This document shows positions 8,672 to 16,112 of a DNA stretch of 64,000 nt, one piece after another (within the stretch, counting starts at the first letter, position 1; each line of letters begins with the position of its first letter). The translations under genes and the position numbers were made by a program. Below the pieces are notes generated by a model. It worked only from the letters and a program-made list of their open reading frames with translations. It did no database searches and was not told where the DNA came from. This stretch comes from Gemmatimonadota bacterium. Its GTDB lineage: Bacteria; Gemmatimonadota; Gemmatimonadetes; Gemmatimonadales; GWC2-71-9. The stretch lies in assembly GCA_003222195.1 (NCBI GenBank), contig QHVB01000040.1:1-64000 (forward strand). The letters run 5' to 3'.

Positions 8672-9163
8672 GTGCCCACACCACTCTCTCATGCCGCTGT
8701 TGGTTACGCCATCGGCGCCTGGTCCCCGCATGACGTACCGCCATCCACCCAACGCGTGTGCCTGGCCGCGGCAGCTTGCGCCGCCCTGCCCGACATCGAT
8801 GTGATCGGATTCACTGCCCATCGCGGCATTACGCATTCGTTGACGTTCGCTGTTGTCGCTGCCCTGGTCGCCACACTTCTGCTCTTCCGTGAGCCGCTGG
8901 CACGTCGGACGCGGGTCCAGATCGCCCTCACTCTTCTTGTGGCTCTGCTCTCCCACAGTTGTCTCGATGCCCTTTCCCAGTACTCGTGGGGCGTCGAGTT
9001 CTTGGCTCCCTTCTCGCAACACCGATTTCGGTTTGTGTGGACGCCCCTCGGACGCCCGAACGGCCAGATATTCGGCCAGCTCGTGCAAGAGGCTCTGGTC
9101 GTCTTCCTGCCCGCCGTAGTGCTGGCGTGGCTCGGTCTGCGTCGCCGAGTTGAGTCTGCCTAA
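8672..9163 (+). CDS. YdjM-type inner-membrane metal-dependent hydrolase (DUF457)
   Basis: 163 residues from GTG 8672. The N-terminal TPLSHAAVGYAIG, the PDIDVIGF segment and HRGITHS (about residues 50-57) are the metal-binding signatures of the YdjM/DUF457 membrane hydrolase family, with a further conserved HSCLDALS in the third helix region. Four hydrophobic segments are visible. Family members are induced in SOS responses in some bacteria, but the substrate is unknown. Its 3' end overlaps the TTG start of the histidine phosphatase gene by 14 nt. Confidence 0.85.
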   Translation: MPTPLSHAAVGYAIGAWSPHDVPPSTQRVCLAAAACAALPDIDVIGFTAHRGITHSLTFAVVAALVATLLLFREPLARRTRVQIALTLLVALLSHSCLDALSQYSWGVEFLAPFSQHRFRFVWTPLGRPNGQIFGQLVQEALVVFLPAVVLAWLGLRRRVESA

Positions 9164-9716
9164 GATCATTCTGGCGCGGCACGGCACGCCCGCCTGGGAC
9201 TTCACCACCCCAATTTCGGGCCGCGACCTCGCCAACTGGCTGGAAGGCGAGCGCGATGCCGCGCTCCAGCCAATCCAGCGCCCCAGCGCCGAGCTCGCCC
9301 AGCTCGTGCGCAGTGCGAGCTGTGTGATCGTGAGCCCCTTGCGACGGTCGATCGAGTCCGCGAGCCTCATCGCCCCGGCCGTCGTGCCGCTGATCGACGA
9401 GCAGTTTCGCGAGCCGCCGCTGCCCTGCGACATTCAGTCGCCCCTGCGCCTCCGTCCCGGCATCTGGACCTGGCTCGCGCGTTGCGCCTGGTTCTGTGGC
9501 TGGTCGGCCGGTGTCGAGACTTTCAAGGCCGCGCGGAAACGTGCCGCGGAAGCCGCGCGCATCCTGGTTTCCCGCGCCGAGGCTCACGGGACCGTGGCGC
9601 TCATCGGTCATGGGCTCATGAACATCCTGATCGCGGGTCAGCTCCGCACTACGGGCTGGATGGGTCCACGCTTTCCACGACCGCGGCACTGGGCGTTTGG
9701 GGTGTACGTACATTAA
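9150..9716 (+). CDS. Histidine phosphatase (phosphoglycerate mutase-like) family protein
   Basis: 188 residues from TTG 9150, inside the end of the upstream gene. The catalytic RHG motif occurs as LARHGTPAWD at residues about 8-17, with the His that is phosphorylated in the reaction. The second catalytic His lies in ALIGHGLMN near residue 152. SPLRRSIESA at about residue 63 supplies the usual phosphate-binding Arg. The size is typical for this superfamily. The substrate cannot be told from sequence. Confidence 0.88.
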   Translation: MSLPKIILARHGTPAWDFTTPISGRDLANWLEGERDAALQPIQRPSAELAQLVRSASCVIVSPLRRSIESASLIAPAVVPLIDEQFREPPLPCDIQSPLRLRPGIWTWLARCAWFCGWSAGVETFKAARKRAAEAARILVSRAEAHGTVALIGHGLMNILIAGQLRTTGWMGPRFPRPRHWAFGVYVH

Positions 9717-9727
9717 AGGAAGGAGGG
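9716..9727 (+). promoter_or_regulatory. Exceptionally strong Shine-Dalgarno
   Basis: The run AAGGAAGGAGGG contains a full AAGGAGG anti-SD complement at 9720-9726, four bases before ATG 9731. Most genes in this window have weak or no recognisable SD, so this is an outlier and supports translation of the small ORF after it. Confidence 0.75.
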
Positions 9728-9730
9728 TAC

Positions 9731-9859
9731 ATGAAACCGACGCCTGACAAGCCGCCCAAGATTCCCGTGCCGCCAAAGCCTCAACCACCCGAGCCGTGGG
9801 AACCAGCCAAGATCCCGCGTTCGCCGGAACCACCCAAGCCGCCGATTACGAAGATCTGA
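9731..9859 (+). CDS. Small proline-rich protein (42 residues)
   Basis: A 42-residue frame from ATG 9731, directly after the strongest ribosome binding site seen in the window. About 40% of residues are Pro, arranged as short Pro/Lys repeats (KPPKIP, PPKPQPPEP, PPKPPITKI) with Trp and Glu in between. It has no signal peptide or membrane segment and is predicted to be an extended polyproline-type chain that would need EF-P for translation. It lies 14 nt after the phosphatase and ends 1 nt before the GTG of the methyltransferase-like gene. I recognise no family. Confidence 0.65.
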   Translation: MKPTPDKPPKIPVPPKPQPPEPWEPAKIPRSPEPPKPPITKI

Positions 9860-9860
9860 A

Positions 9861-10454
9861 GTGACGCCGTTACCCTTCGTCTGGCCATACTGGCTGCCCT
9901 TCTGGGCGGTCTTTGCGTGGGCCTTCCTACCGGAGTCCCAGATCGTCAGGAAGGCGCGGAAACCGGCGGTGCAATCCGATTCGCGGGACGCGGGCTCCTA
10001 TCGGGCCATCGTCTTCGGCATGGGGCTCGCGACCCTTATCGCATTTCCGATGGCCTGGGTGTCCGCGCTCCGCTTTCCCGCTCCCCTCGCACCCGTCATA
10101 TTCGCCCTCGGCGTCGCCACGCTGATCGGCGGCAGCCTGCTGCGGCGACATTGTTTCCGACAGCTCGGTGCTTCGTTCACCGGCGACGTGCGGGCGACCG
10201 CGGAACAGCGCATCGTCACGACTGGCGCGTACGCCGTGCTCCGTCATCCGTCCTATAGCGCCGGAATTCTGATGAACGTCGGGTTGGGTCTCGCGTTGGG
10301 CAGTTGGGCGAGTGCGATCCTCCTGGGGCTCGCGTCATTCGCGGTGTACCGCTATCGCATCGCCGTCGAAGAACGGACGCTGCTCGCGGTTCTCGGCCAG
10401 CCCTATCAGGAGTTCATGCGCACGCGGCGCCGGCTCATTCCCTTCATCTATTAG
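9861..10454 (+). CDS. Isoprenylcysteine carboxyl methyltransferase-like membrane protein (ICMT/PEMT family)
   Basis: 197 residues from GTG 9861. About five hydrophobic segments are followed by the SAM-binding signature of the ICMT/PEMT family: TTGAYAVLRHPSYSAG near residue 122, and the C-terminal EERTLLAVLG plus YQEFMRTRRRLIPFIY. Bacterial members methylate varied lipophilic or small-molecule acceptors, and the substrate here is unknown. Its TAG stop shares a base with the GTG start of the HAD gene, indicating co-translation. Confidence 0.88.
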   Translation: MTPLPFVWPYWLPFWAVFAWAFLPESQIVRKARKPAVQSDSRDAGSYRAIVFGMGLATLIAFPMAWVSALRFPAPLAPVIFALGVATLIGGSLLRRHCFRQLGASFTGDVRATAEQRIVTTGAYAVLRHPSYSAGILMNVGLGLALGSWASAILLGLASFAVYRYRIAVEERTLLAVLGQPYQEFMRTRRRLIPFIY

Positions 10455-11098
10455 TGGAGCTTCGCTGCAAGGCATGCCTGTTTGATCTCGATGGCGTGCT
10501 CGTCGACTCCCGTGACGTCGTCGAACGCACCTGGCGCCGCTGGGGGCAGCTTCATCAACTGGATGTCCAACCACTGCTGCGGATCGCCCATGGCCGGCGT
10601 GCGCGCGATACGTTGCGCGCGATCGTGCCGCACCTGGCGACCGACGCCGAGGTCGCGTGGCTCGATGCCGCCGAGCTCGAGGATGTCGATGGACTGCGGG
10701 CCGTGCCGCGTGCTCGCGACTTTCTCGCGAGCCTGCCTCCCGAGCGGTGGGGGATTGTCACTTCCTGCAGTCGTCCGCTCGCGCAGCTGCGCCTGACTGC
10801 CGTCGGATTTGCCGTTCCGGCCATGATCGTGGTCAGTGAAGACGTCCGGCGGGGGAAGCCGGCACCGGACGGATACCGCTTGGGTGCCAAGCGACTCGGT
10901 TACGACCCGACCGATTGCATCGTGTTCGAGGATGCCCCGCCGGGGGTTGAAGCGGCTCGCGCCGCGGGTGCCCGCGTCGTTGCGCTGCACACCACGCATC
11001 TCGCAGCGGAGCTGGGGGACTGCGAAATCGCGATCAGTGATTTCAGCAACCTGCGCGTGCGGAGCGCGTCCGACGCACTCGTCCTTACGCTAGCGTAA
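10454..11098 (+). CDS. HAD superfamily (subfamily IA) phosphatase
   Basis: 214 residues from GTG 10454, chosen because it overlaps the upstream stop by one base and precedes motif I closely. Motif I DLDGVLVDS (nucleophile Asp and acid/base Asp) lies at about residues 10-18, motif II is the TSCSRP segment, motif III is KPAPDGY and motif IV is VFEDAPPGV. The cap is of the helical C1 type. This is the PGMB/phosphoglycolate-phosphatase-like branch, often specific for small sugar phosphates. The exact substrate is not predictable. Confidence 0.9.
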   Translation: MELRCKACLFDLDGVLVDSRDVVERTWRRWGQLHQLDVQPLLRIAHGRRARDTLRAIVPHLATDAEVAWLDAAELEDVDGLRAVPRARDFLASLPPERWGIVTSCSRPLAQLRLTAVGFAVPAMIVVSEDVRRGKPAPDGYRLGAKRLGYDPTDCIVFEDAPPGVEAARAAGARVVALHTTHLAAELGDCEIAISDFSNLRVRSASDALVLTLA

Positions 11099-11747
11099 CA
11101 ACACGATCAGCCTGCGCCGCAAACTCCGCGTCGTGTGTGGCGACGAGGAGACTGCGTCCCTGATCACATAACCGGCGCAGCGTGGCTGCAAGTGCAGTAC
11201 GACGCGCCGGATCGAGCGCCGCGGTCGGCTCATCCATCAGCAGCAGTGCGGGATCCGGTGCCAGCGCACGGGCGATCGCGACGCGCTGGGCTTCACCGCC
11301 TGACAGTTGGCTCGGCTTGGCGCCCGCCCGCGCGCCAACGTCGAGCGACGCAAGCAGCGTCGTGGCGATCGCATCCGACTCGGCGCGCGTCTTTCCCATC
11401 ACGTGCCGCAGCGCCAGGGTAACATTGTCGCGCGCCGTGAGGTGCTCGAACAACGCATGGCCCTGGAACACGAACCCCACGCGCCGCCGCAGTGGCACGA
11501 GCCGTGACTCGGGCGGCACGGGGCCCGGACCCAGCGCGAACCCGTCGACGATGATCGCTCCAGCATCGAACGGTTGAAGCGCGGCCACCGCGCGTAGCGC
11601 CGTGGTCTTGCCGACCCCCGACGGACCCATCAGCGCGACGATTTCGCCGCGAGCGACCTCCAGTGTCAGCGCCTGCAACACGTCTCGACTATCGTAGCGG
11701 ACCCGAAGCCGGTCGATCGCGAGCAGCGCCCGTCTCCCTCCGGTCAT
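11085..11747 (-). CDS. ABC transporter ATPase, polar amino acid type
   Basis: 220 residues from ATG 11747. This start overlaps the stop of the permease gene (ATGA) and removes an unlikely 26-residue extension. It has Walker A GPSGVGKT, Q-loop FQG, signature LSGGEAQR, Walker B LLLMDEPTAALD and switch His in ATHD. It is the energising subunit for the fused binding-protein/permease encoded immediately upstream. Its 3' end overlaps the convergent HAD gene by 14 nt. Confidence 0.92.
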   Translation of the reverse strand: MTGGRRALLAIDRLRVRYDSRDVLQALTLEVARGEIVALMGPSGVGKTTALRAVAALQPFDAGAIIVDGFALGPGPVPPESRLVPLRRRVGFVFQGHALFEHLTARDNVTLALRHVMGKTRAESDAIATTLLASLDVGARAGAKPSQLSGGEAQRVAIARALAPDPALLLMDEPTAALDPARRTALAATLRRLCDQGRSLLVATHDAEFAAQADRVVTLA

Positions 11748-13234
11748 GCCACCCGCCAGCGCCGTTCCAACCGTCGCGCCAGCCGCGCCAGCGGAAGCGA
11801 CATCGCGAGGTACACCGCGGCGCACAGCACCCCAGGCACGAGCCAGCTCCCCACGTTGGTCGCGTAGATCGCCGTCTCCTTTGTTAGCTCGACGACCGTG
11901 ATGACCGAGACCAGCGCGGAATCCTTGAGCAGGGCGACGAAGTCGTTCGTCATCGGCGCGAGCGCGTAGCGCAGCGCTTGCGGCCCGCGCACGAGGCGGA
12001 GGATCTGCATCTCGGAGAATCCGAGGGTGCGTCCGGCTTCGAGCTGCCCACGGGGGACCGCCTCCAGCGCGCCACGGTAGATCTCCGCCTCATACGCGGC
12101 GTAGTTCAGCCCGAGCGCGAGAACGGCGGCGAGGAACGCCGGCAGCCGCACGACACCCACCAATCCGTAGTAGATGACGAAGAGTTGTAAGAGCAGCGGC
12201 GTGCCGCGAATGATCTCGATGTAGACAGTCGTCAGCATGCGCAGCCACACGGGTCCGTATAGACGGCCGGATGCCAGCGCGAGTCCGACAATGACTGCCA
12301 AGGCCATCGACAACACCGAGACGAGCAGCGTCACGACCGCGGCGCGCGCGAGTGACGGGAGATAGGCGATTGCTTGACCCAGCCCTGTCGTCCGCGCCGC
12401 TCCTGCCGTCAGTGGGGTCTTTGCACGCAGAACCCGGTCGAACAGTACGCCCTGGCTGTCATCCCACACGTTCCAGCGGCGGAAGATCTGCTCCAGCGTG
12501 CCGTCGCGCATCGCTTCCCGCAGGACTGCGTCCACCGAGTCGCGCAGCGCGGAGTCCGCTCGCGCGAGCACGCCAACGTAGTGGCCGATGGCGACCGGCT
12601 GCGGCAGGATAATAAAGCCGGTGCCTCCCCGCCGGCGCAGGGCTCGCTGCGCGATGATGTGATCCAGCAACACCGCATCCATCCGGCCGTGCACGAGGTC
12701 GGCGTAGGGATGGACGTCGTCGTCGTAGGAAATCGGGATGATGCCGGTCGAGTCGCGCGCCGCGAGGAGCAGATCGTAGGCGATCGTTGAGCCGAGCGTC
12801 GCGACGCGCCGGCCGCGCAGATCCGCCAGACCGTGGATGCGGCTCGCGTCCTCTGGCCGTACGGCCAGCACTTCGCGGAATTCGAAATAGGGGATCGTGA
12901 CGGCGTGTTGCGCGCGACGCGCCGGCGTGTCCTCGACGCCGGAGAGGCCGAGCGCGAAATCCCCACGTTCGACCGATTGGTCGATGTTCGACCACTGCAC
13001 CTGCACGAACCTGGCTCCCATCGTTCCACCGCCGAGTCCGCGCGCGATGCGCTCGGCGACCTCCACGTCAAAGCCGCGGACCCGCGCGGGATTCGCGGGG
13101 TCGGCTTCGACGAAGGGGGCACCCCCTTCCGCATCTCCCCCCCACACAAGCACGCCCGGTCTCCGATCCTGTGCGGCGAGACTCGTGAACAAGCAGAGCG
13201 CGAGCTTACAAGCTTGGGAGGTTCTGATTGTCAC
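11744..13234 (-). CDS. Fused periplasmic substrate-binding protein and ABC permease (amino acid type)
   Basis: 496 residues. After a signal-like N-terminus (hydrophobic to about residue 20), residues ~28-270 form a type-2 periplasmic binding domain of the amino acid family (GFDVEVAERIA, VAVRPEDASRI-like lobes, LDHIIAQRAL). Residues ~285-496 are a HisM/GlnP-type permease with membrane segments, the IEIIRGTPLLLQLF motif and the EAA coupling loop EAGRTLGFSEMQILRL. Most systems encode these as separate proteins; fusion puts the receptor next to its channel. The ATG lies 29 nt inside the end of the PIG-L gene. Substrate is probably a polar amino acid, by family. Confidence 0.92.
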   Translation of the reverse strand: MTIRTSQACKLALCLFTSLAAQDRRPGVLVWGGDAEGGAPFVEADPANPARVRGFDVEVAERIARGLGGGTMGARFVQVQWSNIDQSVERGDFALGLSGVEDTPARRAQHAVTIPYFEFREVLAVRPEDASRIHGLADLRGRRVATLGSTIAYDLLLAARDSTGIIPISYDDDVHPYADLVHGRMDAVLLDHIIAQRALRRRGGTGFIILPQPVAIGHYVGVLARADSALRDSVDAVLREAMRDGTLEQIFRRWNVWDDSQGVLFDRVLRAKTPLTAGAARTTGLGQAIAYLPSLARAAVVTLLVSVLSMALAVIVGLALASGRLYGPVWLRMLTTVYIEIIRGTPLLLQLFVIYYGLVGVVRLPAFLAAVLALGLNYAAYEAEIYRGALEAVPRGQLEAGRTLGFSEMQILRLVRGPQALRYALAPMTNDFVALLKDSALVSVITVVELTKETAIYATNVGSWLVPGVLCAAVYLAMSLPLARLARRLERRWRVA

Positions 13235-13994
13235 GATTCAGGTGGATGAAGGCTTCGGCAGCGGGTACCCCGATTTCTCGCCCGCGCCACTGCGCCATGA
13301 TCTCATGGTGCTCGTGCCAAATGCCCTTTCCGTCCTGGCTGACGTGTGCGAACAACGCCGCCTTCTTCCGCTCGACGACGGACGAGATGTCCACGTATGT
13401 GTTTGGTAGGAAGCCTTCCGTCTGACTGCCAAGATCGACTTCAAAGAAGTACAGCCTCGCCGTGGTGAGCGTCAGCCACGCCCGGATCGTGAGAATGCTC
13501 GCGACCTGATGATCCATGTGGGTATCGACCGGCCAGTGCGTGAACACGATGTCTGGGTTCTCGGCGGTGAGGAGACGCGTCATCGCGTCTACGTGCCCGT
13601 GTGTCAGCTCCGTGGCGCCATCGATTTGACCGAAGAACTTGGGACTGGCACCGATGATGCGGCAGGCCGACTCGCACTCTGCCGACCGGATCCGCGCCGT
13701 TTCGTCCAACGACTTGCCGGCGATGCCGCGCTCGCCGCGCGTGAGATAGACGATGGTTACGGCGTGGCCGCGGGCCGCGTAGCGGGCCAGCGTACCACCG
13801 CAGCCCGACTCCGGATCGTCGGGGTGCCCGCCGACGCAGACGACTTTCAGAGGGGCCGAGTCAGGCGTGGCCGGCCCGAGCGATGGTAGTGCACCCGCCG
13901 CCACGGCGGCGGAGCGTTCGACGAAGCTCCGGCGGCTGAGGTCCGCGTCGTTCACGGCTCTAGTTTGGCGGCATTGTGTTGAATCCCGCAACAT
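13206..13994 (-). CDS. PIG-L/LmbE family deacetylase, exported by Tat
   Basis: 262 residues from ATG 13994; a GTG at 13955 is an alternative that keeps the whole signal peptide. The N-terminus has a twin-arginine pattern SRRSF followed by a hydrophobic Ala-rich stretch. The mature domain shows the metal site of the PIG-L family: GGHPDDPE (His, Asp, Asp) and HWPVDTHMDH later. Relatives remove N-acetyl groups from GlcNAc-containing lipids or thiols. It is the first gene of a three-gene minus operon with the amino acid ABC transporter; the link between them is not obvious. Confidence 0.9.
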   Translation of the reverse strand: MLRDSTQCRQTRAVNDADLSRRSFVERSAAVAAGALPSLGPATPDSAPLKVVCVGGHPDDPESGCGGTLARYAARGHAVTIVYLTRGERGIAGKSLDETARIRSAECESACRIIGASPKFFGQIDGATELTHGHVDAMTRLLTAENPDIVFTHWPVDTHMDHQVASILTIRAWLTLTTARLYFFEVDLGSQTEGFLPNTYVDISSVVERKKAALFAHVSQDGKGIWHEHHEIMAQWRGREIGVPAAEAFIHLNRDNQNLPSL

Positions 13995-14033
13995 CGCCCA
14001 CCGTATGGCCTACACACCCTCGGCGGAGCCAAC

Positions 14034-14708
14034 ATGACTCGCACGACCAACGCGCGGATCGCCGGCGTGGCGTATCTCCTCTACATCGCCGTCGCGTACC
14101 CCAGCATGGTGCTCTCCAATCGGGCGACCGCCGGGGCCTCGATGGCGGCGAAACTCGCCAGCATCGCGCAGCACGCCGCCGACGTTCGCCTTGCGGTCGT
14201 GCTCTCGATGCTCGGCGGCATGTGTGCGCTCGCGCTGGCCGTGACGCTGTACGCCATCACGCGCGATCAGGATCGCGATCTCGCCATGCTCGGGTTCGCC
14301 TGCCGCGTGACCGAAGGCGCGACCGGCGCCGCGTCTTTGCCGCTAATGCTCGGACTACTCTCGCTCGCAACGGCAACCGGCGCCAACGCACCGAACGCAG
14401 CGGCCGCGGAGGCGGTCACAGCTTTCGTCTTGAACCAGCCCTGGCTCATCGGCGCAACGTTCTTTGCGGTCGGCAGTACCATCTTTTCGTGGCTCCTCCT
14501 GCGCGGCCGCATGGTCCCCGTCTGGCTGGCCTGGCTTGGTGTGATTGGATCCGCCCTGATCGCTGTCGGCCTGCCGCTGGAGCTCCTCGACGTCTTGGGA
14601 GGACTGCCGACTCAGCTTATCTGGATACCGGTTGCCGTCTTCGAGCTCGTGCTCGCGGTCTGGCTGATCGTCAAGGGCGCCGCGGCGCCGCCGGGAGAGA
14701 CCCAATGA
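14034..14708 (+). CDS. DUF4386 integral membrane protein
   Basis: 224 residues from ATG 14034. It has about six hydrophobic segments and the family start NARIAGVAYLLYI. The LGGMCALALAVTLY helix, the FVLNQPWLIGATFFAVGSTIFSW-type segment and a C-terminal FELVLAVWLIVKG fit DUF4386, a family of unknown function. Its stop overlaps the ATG of a 40-residue ORF that looks like the tail of a second DUF4386 copy. Confidence 0.82.
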   Translation: MTRTTNARIAGVAYLLYIAVAYPSMVLSNRATAGASMAAKLASIAQHAADVRLAVVLSMLGGMCALALAVTLYAITRDQDRDLAMLGFACRVTEGATGAASLPLMLGLLSLATATGANAPNAAAAEAVTAFVLNQPWLIGATFFAVGSTIFSWLLLRGRMVPVWLAWLGVIGSALIAVGLPLELLDVLGGLPTQLIWIPVAVFELVLAVWLIVKGAAAPPGETQ

Positions 14709-14827
14709 ACGACGCACGTCGGACGGCGAGACTCGCGCACCTGTCGCCTTTCATCGTGCCGGTGGCTATTCTGGGAGAAGGCTCGTTGACGCTGTGGCTC
14801 CTAGTGAAGGGTGTGCAGGTTCCATGA
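14705..14827 (+). pseudogene. C-terminal remnant of a second DUF4386 copy
   Basis: A 40-residue frame starting at ATG 14705 in the ATGA overlap with the full DUF4386 gene. Its last half, with the pattern ILGEGSLTLWLLVKGV, corresponds to the C-terminal helix of DUF4386 proteins (compare FELVLAVWLIVKG in the intact gene just upstream). The most economical reading is a tandem duplication reduced to its 3' end. It may still be translated as a one-helix membrane peptide, given the GGGAG-like SD and coupling. Confidence 0.6.
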
Positions 14828-15168
14828 AGCCAATGTCGTGGCGGCGCCTAGCGATTGCCCTGAGCGTGTTTAACGTCGCGGGCGCCGGGTTCGCGATTGC
14901 CTCCGGTGAGGGATGGCACGCCGGCATTCACGTCTCGCTCGCCCTGGCGTTCGGGTTTGCGGCGCAACGTCTCGGCGGTGGGCGATCAGGCGGAGGTGAC
15001 ATCGCGCGCATGCAACAGCAATTTGACGAGCAGGCCACTGCGCTCGAGGACGCTCAGACCCTGTTGGCCAATCAGGGGGCGCAGCTCGCCGAGCTGCAGG
15101 AACGCGTGGACTTTGCGGAGCGCATGCTGGCGCAACTGCGGGATCGCCAGAAATTGGGGTCCTCGTAA
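14824..15168 (+). CDS. Small membrane protein with cytoplasmic coiled coil
   Basis: 114 residues from ATG 14824, again an ATGA overlap with the preceding frame. Two hydrophobic segments (about residues 8-24 and 30-48) are followed by a Gly-rich turn and a heptad-patterned segment (MQQQFDEQATALEDAQ..., residues ~65-108) predicted to form a coiled coil. I do not recognise a named family. It is part of the run of overlapping genes starting at 14034. Confidence 0.72.
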   Translation: MKPMSWRRLAIALSVFNVAGAGFAIASGEGWHAGIHVSLALAFGFAAQRLGGGRSGGGDIARMQQQFDEQATALEDAQTLLANQGAQLAELQERVDFAERMLAQLRDRQKLGSS

Positions 15169-15229
15169 GTTGGAGTAGGCCGTCCGTCTCTGATCATCAT
15201 GTGCGCCAGTTTGGAGTCGGATACAGTTC

Positions 15230-16108
15230 TTGGATCGCCTCCTTGTCTTATTGGTAAGCGGAGTCGTCATTCTCGCGGCGATCTTCACGCTCCGCCCGAT
15301 CCTCCTGCGGCTGAGCCAGCGGGATGCACTCCGGAAAGCATCCCAGCCACTGCCACGGCAGTGGGTAGCGCTCCTTCATCAATCCATCCCGGCAACGCGG
15401 CATCTTACCGATGAGCAGCGCGTGCAACTCTTGCGGTCCAGCCGTGACCTGATTCGCACGCGCCGGTGGGAGGGATCCGGAGGACTCATACTGACCGAAG
15501 TGATCCAGCTAACGATCGCCGCTCAGGCGTGTCTCCTCACCCTCGCAATGCCGGGTGAGCCCTTCCCCGGTGTGCGCGAGATTCTCGTGTATCCCCGCAC
15601 GTTCGTCCCGCGCCACGTGTGCGACCCACGGAAGTGGCTCCAGGCCAGCGAACCCCAGCGCCCGCTCCCGTTGGAAGGAGAAGCATGGGGCAACGGCGTC
15701 ATGGTGCTCTCGTGGGAGGCAGTCCGCGAGGGCGCTCGCAATCCCGGCGACGGGAGCAACGTCGTCCTCCACGAATTCGCGCATGAGCTCGACTACGAGC
15801 GCCATCTCACGGCCGGGCTCGAGCTCGCCGAGTTTGTGGACGGCGCCGCCGCCACCATGGTGCCCAGCGTGCCCGATCCGGAGGAATGGCGACGTGTCAT
15901 TCAGGCGAGCTACGAACGCCTTTCCGAAAGAATCGCGGCCCACACAGCGAGCGCCCTGAACGAGTACGGCGGAACGAATATCGCCGAGTTCTTTGCCGTG
16001 GCGACGGAGACGTTCTTCGAGAAGCCGGTACAGCTCGCTCGGGAGGACCCGGACCTCTACGCACAGCTCCGGAGCCTCTACCAGCAGGACCCTGCAGCCG
16101 TAGCTTAG
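15230..16108 (+). CDS. mtfA: MtfA-like zinc-dependent peptidase (M90 family)
   Basis: 292 residues from TTG 15230. An N-terminal membrane anchor (residues ~3-22) precedes the peptidase domain. The metal site HEFAHELD lies at about residues 180-187, giving the HExxH zinc ligands and catalytic Glu. A downstream NEYGGTNIAEFFAVATETFFEKP supplies the third ligand region, and ILVYPRTF is also family-typical. E. coli MtfA is a soluble M90 peptidase that interacts with Mlc; this version appears membrane-tethered. Confidence 0.9.
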   Translation: MDRLLVLLVSGVVILAAIFTLRPILLRLSQRDALRKASQPLPRQWVALLHQSIPATRHLTDEQRVQLLRSSRDLIRTRRWEGSGGLILTEVIQLTIAAQACLLTLAMPGEPFPGVREILVYPRTFVPRHVCDPRKWLQASEPQRPLPLEGEAWGNGVMVLSWEAVREGARNPGDGSNVVLHEFAHELDYERHLTAGLELAEFVDGAAATMVPSVPDPEEWRRVIQASYERLSERIAAHTASALNEYGGTNIAEFFAVATETFFEKPVQLAREDPDLYAQLRSLYQQDPAAVA

Positions 16109-16112
16109 ACAC

